Assembly (NCBI GenBank): GCA_966211525.1
Contig: CBIHOZ010000013.1
Location: forward strand, 1-64,000
Length of the DNA stretch: 64,000 bases
Source of the DNA: Ohtaekwangia sp966211525
Lineage (GTDB): Bacteria > Bacteroidota > Bacteroidia > Cytophagales > Cyclobacteriaceae
Direction: 5' to 3'
Below the pieces are notes generated by a model. The model made no database searches and was not told the origin of the DNA. It saw only the letters and a list, made by a program, of their open reading frames with translations. The position numbers and the translations under genes are program-made. Position 1 is the first letter of the stretch. Each line of letters starts with the position of its first letter. Positions 55,134 through 63,045 of this stretch are shown here, piece by piece.

Positions 55134-55942
55134 TGTACCAGGCGAGTAATATATCCTTTCGCGTGCGCGATAAAATTATACTTCGCGATATCAATCTGAA
55201 CCTGGAGCCCGGTGCATTTACGGCCATTGTCGGTCCGAACGGTGCCGGTAAAAGTACACTCCTCAAAATATTGGCGCACGAGCATACGGAGTACCAGGGC
55301 GATGTGACGATCAACGGTAAGGCTGCACGCAACTATAGTCCTAAAGAATTGGCCTGGGTACGCGCGGTATTGCCGCAGACTACCACAGTGCAATTTACTT
55401 TTACTGTTGAGCAAATCGTGATGCTCGGCAGACACGGTCATAAAGCTACACAGAAAGAAAATGCGCATATACTCGATGAAGTGATGGCGCTAACCGGCAT
55501 CGATCATTTCCGTGAACGCAATTACCTGACATTGTCAGGAGGAGAGAAGCAACGGGTTCAGCTGGCCCGTGTACTGGCGCAGGTATGGGAAGAAACCGTA
55601 TACCCGCGCTATATATTGCTGGATGAACCTACCAGCAGTCTCGATATAGCGCAGCAGCAACTCATCTTTAGTCTGGCGAAGCAGGTATGCGAGCGTAACA
55701 TTGGTGTAATGGCCATCATACATGATCTGAACCAGGCTGTTCAGTTTGCCGATCATTTATACTTTTTACGCGGTGGTAAAATTGTAGCCTCAGGCGAAGC
55801 GCAGCAGGTATTTACCAAATCAAACATTGAAGAAACATTCTGTTGCCGGGTTAATGTATATCACGATCCCTGTAACAACTGTCCTTATATAATTCCGGAG
55901 CGAACGGTGCAGCAGCCCATGAGCATCAGCTCCAAGCGATAA
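55133..55942 (+). CDS. hmuV: Haem ABC transporter ATP-binding protein
   Basis: 269 residues with Walker A GPNGAGKST, Q-loop (LPQTTTVQFTF), signature LSGGEKQRVQLARVLAQVW, Walker B RYILLDEPTSSLDIA and switch His in IIHDLNQAVQFAD. The C-terminus has an uncommon Cys-rich end (CCRVNVYHDPCNNCPYIIPE), typical of haem-importer ATPases of the HmuV group. Energises uptake through HmuU. Gap to the next gene is 47 nt. Confidence 0.92.
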   Translation: MYQASNISFRVRDKIILRDINLNLEPGAFTAIVGPNGAGKSTLLKILAHEHTEYQGDVTINGKAARNYSPKELAWVRAVLPQTTTVQFTFTVEQIVMLGRHGHKATQKENAHILDEVMALTGIDHFRERNYLTLSGGEKQRVQLARVLAQVWEETVYPRYILLDEPTSSLDIAQQQLIFSLAKQVCERNIGVMAIIHDLNQAVQFADHLYFLRGGKIVASGEAQQVFTKSNIEETFCCRVNVYHDPCNNCPYIIPERTVQQPMSISSKR

Positions 55943-55989
55943 TCAACGAAACTATATACCTATAAATATACCATATAAACATCTATAAA

Positions 55990-57066
55990 ATGAGTACGAT
56001 AGTAGAAAGCAAATCGTCATCCTTACGCGAAGCCTGGAGAGGCATTCAACAAGCCAAGCCTGGTATCAGAATCCGCGAAGCTGCCCGCGATCTCGGAGCA
56101 AGTGAAGCTGAACTGCTGGCCACAAGGATCGGAGAGGGCGTGGTACGTCTGCAAGGCCCGTGGACTGAATTGCTGAAGAGTTTCACAACGCTTGGCAAGG
56201 TGATGTCGCTTACACGCAACGATGCCTGCATACTCGAACATAAAGGCCCTTTTCAGGAAGTGGATGTGAAAGGAGAAGGCGCACGTGCTATGGCAACGGT
56301 GATCGGTCCGGTTGAGACACGTGTATTTTTCAGTGCATGGAGTTTTGCATTTGCTGTTACGGAAGAAAAATCAGATCGCACACTCAAGAGCATACAGGTA
56401 TTTGATAAAGCAGGTGATGCTGTAACCAAAATATACCTGCAGGAGAAAAGTGATGAAGCCGCTTACGAAAAACTGGTGGAGACATTTCGCGCTGCTGACC
56501 AAAGTGCAGAACTGGAAGTTGAGCCGTATCCAACGGAAGAATTAAATGGTCCGGAAAATCGCGAAGTTTTTCTGCAGGAGTGGAGTGAGTTGAAAGATAC
56601 ACATGACTTCTTCGGGATGCTGCGCAGACACAAAGTACATCGCTATCATGCCCTGGAACTTGCAGCCGGTAAATATACCTACCAGGTAGATGCAAAGCTT
56701 ACACCCAAGCAGATACTGGACAGCGCATCGGCTACAAAATTACCGATCATGATCTTCGCAGGGAATCGTGGTAATCTTCAGATCCATCAAGGCAAAGTAA
56801 GAACGATACGCGTACTCGAACGCGGGCATGCCGGACCAGAACAATGGTTGAATGTACTTGATCCGGATTTCAATATGCACATGCGCATGGATGTAGTACA
56901 CACCGCATGGGTCGTACAAAAACCTACAGCGGAGGGGCTGGTAACTTCTGTTGAACTTTTCGACAAAGGAAAGAACATGATCGCACAATTCTTCGGCTTG
57001 CGAAAACCCGGTATTCCTGAAAGAGAAGAATGGAGAGAAGTCGTGAAGAATCTTCAGGCGCTTTAA
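55990..57066 (+). CDS. hmuS: Haem-degrading/haem-carrying factor, HemS/HmuS family
   Basis: 358 residues, cytoplasmic, consisting of two similar halves as in HemS/ChuS: the first begins IRIREAARDLGASEAELLAT and GKVMSLTRNDACILEHKGPF, the second repeats KLPIMIFAGNRGNLQIHQGK and VLDPDFNMHMRMDVVHTAWV. His residues in RRHKVHRYHALEL lie near the place of the axial haem ligand of the second half. By family knowledge the protein receives haem and degrades it to release iron or protects the cell from free haem. It begins 47 nt after hmuV and ends 1 nt before the receptor gene. Confidence 0.9.
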   Translation: MSTIVESKSSSLREAWRGIQQAKPGIRIREAARDLGASEAELLATRIGEGVVRLQGPWTELLKSFTTLGKVMSLTRNDACILEHKGPFQEVDVKGEGARAMATVIGPVETRVFFSAWSFAFAVTEEKSDRTLKSIQVFDKAGDAVTKIYLQEKSDEAAYEKLVETFRAADQSAELEVEPYPTEELNGPENREVFLQEWSELKDTHDFFGMLRRHKVHRYHALELAAGKYTYQVDAKLTPKQILDSASATKLPIMIFAGNRGNLQIHQGKVRTIRVLERGHAGPEQWLNVLDPDFNMHMRMDVVHTAWVVQKPTAEGLVTSVELFDKGKNMIAQFFGLRKPGIPEREEWREVVKNLQAL

Positions 57067-57067
57067 A

Positions 57068-59218
57068 ATGAAAACTGTCTATATACTTCGGAACGTACTG
57101 CGCTATATCTGCCGGCATCGCAGCTACAACGGTGTGGCTATTGCTGCTGCAATCATCCTGGCGATGAGTATAAATGCTCAGGCGCAGGATTCTCTTACCA
57201 TCAAACAACTGGCAGAGATCGTAGTCACGGCTACGCGCAGCGAACGTGCCCTCGCAGAATTACCGGTACCTGTAACCGTGATCCAGCAGAAACAGATTGC
57301 CAGCATGGGATCGCTTCGTCTTAACGATGTACTGGGCGAACAAACCGGTCTGGCTATAACAAGCGATCATGGTACCGGCGTGCAGATGCAGGGCTTTACT
57401 CCCGAATATACATTGATACTGGTGGATGGTGAACCGCTGATCGGCCGTACTTCCGGCACGCTGGAGTTAAACCGCATTGCCGTGGGTAACATCAAACAAG
57501 TGGAGATTATGAAAGGTCCAAGCTCAAGCTTGTATGGATCAGAGGCATTGGCGGGTGTGATCAATATTATTACCGACCGTCCCAATGGTGTGAACGGTAC
57601 ATTATCAGCTCGCTATGGGACGAATGAGACATCAGACTTTTCGGCAACGCTGAACTATCAGAAGAACAGGTTTGGACTTTATGCATTTCTGGATCGCTAT
57701 AGTACGGATGGTTATGATCTGTCTCCGGAAACGGAAGGTAAAACAGTAAGTCCGTTTACGAATTATACCTATCAATCGCGCATTACCTACGACTTCAGTG
57801 ATCGCATGAAGTTCTCGCTGTCGGGGAGGTATTTTACCGAAACACAAAAGAGTATTACGGATATAGGTACAACCGATGCCCCGGTGTTGCTGAACGGACG
57901 TGGCGATGTGGAAGACTGGAATGTAAACCCGGTGTTGAGCTATAGTTTCTCACAGAAATTCAAGACAACGTTCAGGCTATACGGATCGAAATATAGCACA
58001 ACCTCATTAATGACGTATCAGGGCGATGGCTCTACCTACGATGATACATACTTTGATCAGACATTTACCCGCCCGGAGATACAAACGGAGTATTTTCTGA
58101 ACGCGAAGAATATCATCACCCTCGGTGTTGGAAGGATCTGGGAAAGTGTAGAAGCCACGCGGTACGATGACAAGATGAAGTACCAGACCAACTATGCGTA
58201 TGCACAGTATGAATGGCAACCCCTCTCCAAACTTAACCTGTTAATTGGCGGACGTTACGATGATCATAGTGCATACGGATCTCAATTCAGTCCTAAACTG
58301 TCGGCACAGTATGATGTAAACTCTTGGCTGGCTGTACGCGGTTCGTTTGGTGTAGGCTTCAAGGCTCCTGACTTCCGCCAGCTATACCTGAACTTTACCA
58401 ATGCAACGGTAGGCTATACGGTGCTGGGCTCCAATGAGCTTGCTGCAGGTATAACACGACTTCAGTCGGAGGGACAGATCGATGAGATCCTGGTAGCTCC
58501 GTCTTCCTTTGGAGAAATCAAAGCAGAAACATCGCGGGCGTATAATATAGGACTCAAGCTGCAGCCGTTCAAGCGCTCCTTCGTAAACATCAATATTTTC
58601 AGAAACGATGTAAAAGATCTGATCGATACAAAGCCGGTAGCGCGTAAAGTAAATCAGCAGTATGTATATAGTTATTACAATATAGCGAAGGTATTTACAC
58701 AAGGTGTTGAAGCGGAGGCTACGCACATGCTTACCAACAACATCAGCTTTTCATTGGGATACCAGCTTTTGATTGCAAAGGATAAAGATGTGATCGATCG
58801 GCTGAAAGCAGGAGAGATCTATGCGCGCGATCCGAAAACCAACATCACGCGTAGGGTAAAAGAGAGTGAGTATGGAGGATTATTCAATCGCTCACGCCAC
58901 ATGCTTAATGCCAAAGTCTTTTATGAAAATACATTGAAAGGATGGACTGCCAGTGCACGCGCTATATATCGCGGCCGCTATGGTTTCTCCGATGCCAACA
59001 ACAATGTTATACTCGATGATGACAGCGAATATGTAGATGGTTATTTAGTATGCAACGTATCAGTTGGTAAAACCTTTATGAATGTACTCAAAGCTCAGGT
59101 TGGTTGTGATAACCTCTTTGACTATACCAACAATCAATATATACCCTCATTGCCCGGCAGATTGTTATGGGCCAGTGTATCGGTAACGCTCTCCGGAAAA
59201 ACGAATCAGAAAAATTAG
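57068..59218 (+). CDS. TonB-dependent outer-membrane receptor, probably for haem
   Basis: 716 residues. The signal segment has a long basic start before the core GVAIAAAIILAMSINAQAQ. The TonB box is IVVTATRSER, and the plug domain includes LPVPVTVIQQKQIASMGSLR and VEIMKGPSSSLYGSEALAGV then INIITDRP. A barrel of about 22 strands follows (FSLSGRYFTETQKSI, KAPDFRQLYLNF), ending VSVTLSGKTNQKN rather than with Phe. By position between hmuS and an HmuY-like gene it probably takes up haem. No carboxypeptidase-like extra domain. Confidence 0.92.
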   Translation: MKTVYILRNVLRYICRHRSYNGVAIAAAIILAMSINAQAQDSLTIKQLAEIVVTATRSERALAELPVPVTVIQQKQIASMGSLRLNDVLGEQTGLAITSDHGTGVQMQGFTPEYTLILVDGEPLIGRTSGTLELNRIAVGNIKQVEIMKGPSSSLYGSEALAGVINIITDRPNGVNGTLSARYGTNETSDFSATLNYQKNRFGLYAFLDRYSTDGYDLSPETEGKTVSPFTNYTYQSRITYDFSDRMKFSLSGRYFTETQKSITDIGTTDAPVLLNGRGDVEDWNVNPVLSYSFSQKFKTTFRLYGSKYSTTSLMTYQGDGSTYDDTYFDQTFTRPEIQTEYFLNAKNIITLGVGRIWESVEATRYDDKMKYQTNYAYAQYEWQPLSKLNLLIGGRYDDHSAYGSQFSPKLSAQYDVNSWLAVRGSFGVGFKAPDFRQLYLNFTNATVGYTVLGSNELAAGITRLQSEGQIDEILVAPSSFGEIKAETSRAYNIGLKLQPFKRSFVNINIFRNDVKDLIDTKPVARKVNQQYVYSYYNIAKVFTQGVEAEATHMLTNNISFSLGYQLLIAKDKDVIDRLKAGEIYARDPKTNITRRVKESEYGGLFNRSRHMLNAKVFYENTLKGWTASARAIYRGRYGFSDANNNVILDDDSEYVDGYLVCNVSVGKTFMNVLKAQVGCDNLFDYTNNQYIPSLPGRLLWASVSVTLSGKTNQKN

Positions 59219-59240
59219 TTAATCAATAAACAATAATTAC

Positions 59241-59897
59241 ATGTTAAACATAAACCCTATAGTAAAAATGAAATACGTATTGAATGTGAAAGTTGCGCTT
59301 CTTCTCTTCGCTTTTGTAGCTGTGATAGGATGTGATGACGATGATGAGAAACAAACGGTGACACTTGAAGCAACAACTACAACAGACCTCGATGCTGTGA
59401 GTACTTCAAAATATACTTTGTTCAGCTTCAAAAATAACGCGGTAGTTGCCAACTCCGATAGTGCTACTGCTAACTGGGACATTGCGTTCCGTGGTACAAC
59501 CATTATCCTGAACAGCGGTGTGAGTGGTCCCGGTACAGCAGCAGGTCAAACGGTGTCTGGTATATTTGATGAACTGGCCGAAGCACCGGCATCCGGTTAT
59601 GCTTCTGATTCAGAAAGTGCCAAGGCAATTGTGGGCAGCAACGGATGGTATACCTATACCGGAACAGCAGCAACACCGAACCATGCTATCCTTCCGATCG
59701 CAGGTAAAGTACTCGTGATCAAAACAGCCGATAACAAATATGTAAAGATGGAGATCATCAGCTACTATAAAGGCAATCCGGATACAACCACGGCTACTTT
59801 TGCAGATCTGAATACACGTCCAGCTTCACGTTACTATACTTTCCGCTTCATCTATCAGCCGGACGGTACGACCAACTTCGCGACTACCCAGAAATAG
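59241..59897 (+). CDS. hmuY: HmuY-like haem-binding lipoprotein
   Basis: 218 residues from ATG 59241, or 209 from ATG 59268, which gives the cleaner leader MKYVLNVKVALLLFAFVAVI before lipobox Cys. After the lipidated Cys comes DDDDEKQTVTLEATTTTDLD, then SKYTLFSFKNNAVVANSDSA and WDIAFRGTTIILNSG, the characteristic start of the HmuY fold, and the C-terminal VKMEIISYYKG and FRFIYQPDGT. HmuY captures haem on the surface and hands it to the receptor. Only one His is present (PNHAILPI); the two haem ligands of P. gingivalis HmuY are His, so other residues, possibly Met, would be used. The name is by family, not proof. Confidence 0.85.
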   Translation: MLNINPIVKMKYVLNVKVALLLFAFVAVIGCDDDDEKQTVTLEATTTTDLDAVSTSKYTLFSFKNNAVVANSDSATANWDIAFRGTTIILNSGVSGPGTAAGQTVSGIFDELAEAPASGYASDSESAKAIVGSNGWYTYTGTAATPNHAILPIAGKVLVIKTADNKYVKMEIISYYKGNPDTTTATFADLNTRPASRYYTFRFIYQPDGTTNFATTQK

Positions 59898-59952
59898 GTA
59901 TATATAGTTAGACTAAAAAGAAGACCCTCTCTCAAAACAATATAGATATAGT

Positions 59953-60333
59953 ATGATGCACCAAAGATCAAACCTGGAAATAATCGCAGAGTCACTCAAC
60001 GGTTATGTGAGTCGCTGTCTGTGTTGTCATGAATATAATATTGGCTATAAAAATGTGTTGCTCGTTTTTGATGAAGATGCCATGGTGCGCTTTTTTGAAT
60101 GGGTGATTGCCAATCGGCAGTCACTTGAAAATTTCCATCCGTTGCCACACGGACGCAACCGGATATTCTCGAGTCCGCACAGCAACCTCTTTCTTGTTTA
60201 CAGCGATGAAGAGATTGAGGACCTTGCTCACTTGTTTGCCGAAGTACAAATTGTGCTCGAAGCGCGAAGACTGGTGAACTGTGATAAAGGCAATGCCGAA
60301 GCTGCGGATCAGGCTTACGGGTTTGATTGTTGA
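59953..60333 (+). CDS. Small Cys-rich cytoplasmic protein in the haem locus
   Basis: 126 residues, no signal peptide. The N-terminal half contains CLCCHEYNIGYKNVLLVFDE with Cys-x-Cys-Cys-His, which could bind a metal or a haem group; the C-terminal half is helical and acidic (YSDEEIEDLAHLFAEVQIVL). I recognise the pattern from short uncharacterised proteins in Bacteroidota iron loci but cannot name it. It starts 55 nt after hmuY, so it is probably part of the same unit or has its own promoter. ATGs at 59953 and 59956 are both possible. Confidence 0.65.
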   Translation: MMHQRSNLEIIAESLNGYVSRCLCCHEYNIGYKNVLLVFDEDAMVRFFEWVIANRQSLENFHPLPHGRNRIFSSPHSNLFLVYSDEEIEDLAHLFAEVQIVLEARRLVNCDKGNAEAADQAYGFDC

Positions 60334-60575
60334 TGGCTGCTGGCTTCTGGTTAAGGTGGCCAGTTCGTTGGTTACTCGTGATAATTTTCCGGTGGTATCG
60401 CCTTTCGTGAAGTTGTGCCTGTTTATGGGGTGTTATTCTGGTTTATTCAACCATTTGATTTTTAGTTGTTTGTAAGTTTTGTCACCTCTGAAGGTGGTTC
60501 ATGTATACCTTATATAGGGTATATCATTCGCTTGTTGAGGCGATTGCAGGAGGCTTGGAACAGACGTTATTTTGA

Positions 60576-60594
60576 ATTTAAAATGATTCTAAAT
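60576..60594. promoter_or_regulatory. Third iron-box-like palindrome, before the siderophore-type receptor
   Basis: ATTTAAAATGATTCTAAAT has the same arms (TTTA-A and TCTAAA) and 19-base length as the sites at 52223 and 53194, sharing 13 of 19 bases with the hmuT site. It ends 21 nt before ATG 60616. A weaker -7 element (TATTTTG, one base short) abuts it at 60568-60574. Confidence 0.6.
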
Positions 60595-60615
60595 AATTAG
60601 TTAAGTCTGTATTTA

Positions 60616-63042
60616 ATGAGCATTCAGTATTCAGTTTTGAAAAGATTTTTGACCATCGCTTTCGTTGGGATTTCGTTATTGACTTTCGCACAGCAACAAA
60701 ATGGAACGGTTAGTGGAACGATCACTACGTCAGACGGAAAGCCGGCCGAGTTTGTAAACGTAGTTCTTAAAGGAACTAACAAAGCCACCAACACCGATGC
60801 AGATGGTAAGTTTGAATTTAAAAGAGTTACTCCCGGCACCTACCAGCTGCTGGTAAGTTTTATAGGTTTCGATCCGAAGAAACAAACTATAGAAGTAAGT
60901 GCCGGTCAGAACACTTCGGTACAAGTATCCTTGAGTGAGACATCCGAGCAGCTCCAGGAAATTGAAGTACGTGGCGAACGATTGAATAAATTTACCAGGA
61001 GTGAGAGTGCATACGTATCCAAGATGCCGTTGAAAAACCTGGAGAATCCGCAGGTATATACTACGATTACAAGAGAGTTGATGGCTGAGCAGTTGGTGTT
61101 CTCCGTTGATGACGCTATCAAAAATGCTCCGGGATTAACCAAGGTTTGGGACGCTACAGGCCGAAGTGGTGATGGTGGAAGTTACTATAACATTCGCGGC
61201 TTTTTGGTTCAGAGTCAGTTAAGAAATGGTATAGCAGGAAACGTGTCAAGTAAAATTGATGCGGTAAACCTGGAGCGACTTGAAGTGGTAAAAGGTCCTT
61301 CGGCTACTTTATTTGGTAATGCATTAACATCGTACGGGGGATTGATCAACCGTGTAACGAAGAAACCATACGCTGGCAAAGGCGGTGAAGTAACATACGC
61401 TACCGGAAGCTTTGGCTTCAACCGCATCAGCGCTGATTTCAACACACCGCTTGATGAAGACGAAAATGTATTGTTCAGGTTAAACACCGCGTACGGTTAC
61501 GAAGGCAGTTTCCAGGACAACGGATTTACCAAGAGCTTCGCGTTTGCGCCAAGCTTGTCCTATCGTGTAGATGACAGATTATCTTTTAACTTCGATGCAG
61601 AATTCTATACCGGTCAGAATACAGGCTTGTCAGTATATTTCTTTCCATGGGGACAAACCATTGCTTCGATGGGAGTTGATCGCGCTGATGAGTTAAACGT
61701 TGATTACAAGCGTTCATACGCTAATGAAGATTTATACCAGACGTCACGGAATATAAACTTCTTTGGACAGATGGACTATAAGATATCCGAGTCATGGCGA
61801 TCACAAACCAATCTGACCGTAACCAATAGTTACTCGGATGGTCCGTCACCATATTTCTACCTGCTGGCTAATTCCGCAGTAACCGGAGATCCGAATGATA
61901 TAGGAACAGACTATATATCTCGTAACGATCAGTTCACAGAAAACAGCACCGATCGCGTATTCGAAATTCAGCAGAACTTTATCGGTGAGTTTACCATTGG
62001 TGATATGAAGAATCGCCTCGTAGCCGGTCTTGATTTCTTCTATAAGAACTCCGATCAATATTTCTCAGGCGGCACATACGATACGGTAAATGTAACGGAG
62101 CCTATATTGAATTACAGGAACTTCAATAGAACGTCCATGGATGCCATCTATATAAATGGTGGCTTCGCGTTTGTTTACCCATCAATCTTCAAGAGTTATA
62201 CCTATAGCGCTTTTGTATCAGATGTACTCAATATTACCGATCGACTGATGGTGCTGGCCGCTTTGCGGATAGATCGTTTCGATAACAAAGGAAATCTGGA
62301 TGAGACAACGGGTGATGTTGTGGCGGGAACAGCATATAATCAAACCGCATTAGCGCCTAAGTTTGGTGTTGTCTTCCAACCGATAAAGGATAAAGTTTCA
62401 TTGTTTGCCAACTATCAGAACGGCTTTACCAATAAAACCGGAGTCGATTTCAATGGCAAGGCATTTACACCGGAGCGTGCGAACCAGATCGAGGGGGGTA
62501 TAAAAGTAGATTTGCTTGGAGGCAAGTTAAGTGGTACCGTGAGCTACTACGACATCGAGGTTGTAGACCTGGTGCGTTCAGATCCGCAGCACCCGAACTT
62601 CTCGATACAAGATGGAACACAGGTGAGCAATGGCGTGGAGACAGAACTGGTAGCCAGTCCGTTGCAAGGGCTTAACCTCATTGCAGGTTTTGCTTATAAC
62701 CATTCGGAGTTCACCAAGTCAGACGAAGATGTAGCAGGACGAAGACCTGCCACAGCAGGAGCACCATACGTTGCAAACTTCTGGGCAAGCTATACTTTAC
62801 AAAAAGGAGCGGTAAAAGGATTAGGCTTCGGCTTCGGAGGAAATTACGCCAGCGATAACAAGGTGGTTAACAGCGCCAGTATCGGCGTGTTTACATTACC
62901 TTCCTATACTGTATTGAATGCGTCTGTGTTCTACGATCATTCGGTTGATAATCTTACTGACGAACATTACTGGATCGGATACTCAACCGTAAATCCGCAG
63001 AAATTAAGAAGTGTTACAGGAAGCATAACCTATAGATTTTAA
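60616..63042 (+). CDS. TonB-dependent siderophore-type receptor
   Basis: 808 residues. Signal peptide (FLTIAFVGISLLTFA then QQQNG), a carboxypeptidase-regulatory-like beta-sandwich (about 30-110, GTVSGTITTSDGKPAEFVNV to GTYQLLVSFIGFDP), then a plug with LENPQVYTTITRELMAEQLV, VDDAIKNAPGLTKVWDATGR and LEVVKGPSATLFGN, then a barrel ending LRSVTGSITYRF with terminal Phe. The plug pattern (ITRELMAEQ, RSGDGGSYYNIRGF) is that of the ferric siderophore receptor group. It has a palindromic iron-box-like site. A PepSY protein gene follows after 3 nt, a combination common for siderophore reductase systems. Confidence 0.92.
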   Translation: MSIQYSVLKRFLTIAFVGISLLTFAQQQNGTVSGTITTSDGKPAEFVNVVLKGTNKATNTDADGKFEFKRVTPGTYQLLVSFIGFDPKKQTIEVSAGQNTSVQVSLSETSEQLQEIEVRGERLNKFTRSESAYVSKMPLKNLENPQVYTTITRELMAEQLVFSVDDAIKNAPGLTKVWDATGRSGDGGSYYNIRGFLVQSQLRNGIAGNVSSKIDAVNLERLEVVKGPSATLFGNALTSYGGLINRVTKKPYAGKGGEVTYATGSFGFNRISADFNTPLDEDENVLFRLNTAYGYEGSFQDNGFTKSFAFAPSLSYRVDDRLSFNFDAEFYTGQNTGLSVYFFPWGQTIASMGVDRADELNVDYKRSYANEDLYQTSRNINFFGQMDYKISESWRSQTNLTVTNSYSDGPSPYFYLLANSAVTGDPNDIGTDYISRNDQFTENSTDRVFEIQQNFIGEFTIGDMKNRLVAGLDFFYKNSDQYFSGGTYDTVNVTEPILNYRNFNRTSMDAIYINGGFAFVYPSIFKSYTYSAFVSDVLNITDRLMVLAALRIDRFDNKGNLDETTGDVVAGTAYNQTALAPKFGVVFQPIKDKVSLFANYQNGFTNKTGVDFNGKAFTPERANQIEGGIKVDLLGGKLSGTVSYYDIEVVDLVRSDPQHPNFSIQDGTQVSNGVETELVASPLQGLNLIAGFAYNHSEFTKSDEDVAGRRPATAGAPYVANFWASYTLQKGAVKGLGFGFGGNYASDNKVVNSASIGVFTLPSYTVLNASVFYDHSVDNLTDEHYWIGYSTVNPQKLRSVTGSITYRF

Positions 63043-63045
63043 TTC

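Noticed and set aside
59898..59952. Fourth iron-box-like site before the Cys-rich gene
   Set aside because: Only a half-site-like TTAGACTAA core is present; spacing and arms do not match the 19-base pattern.
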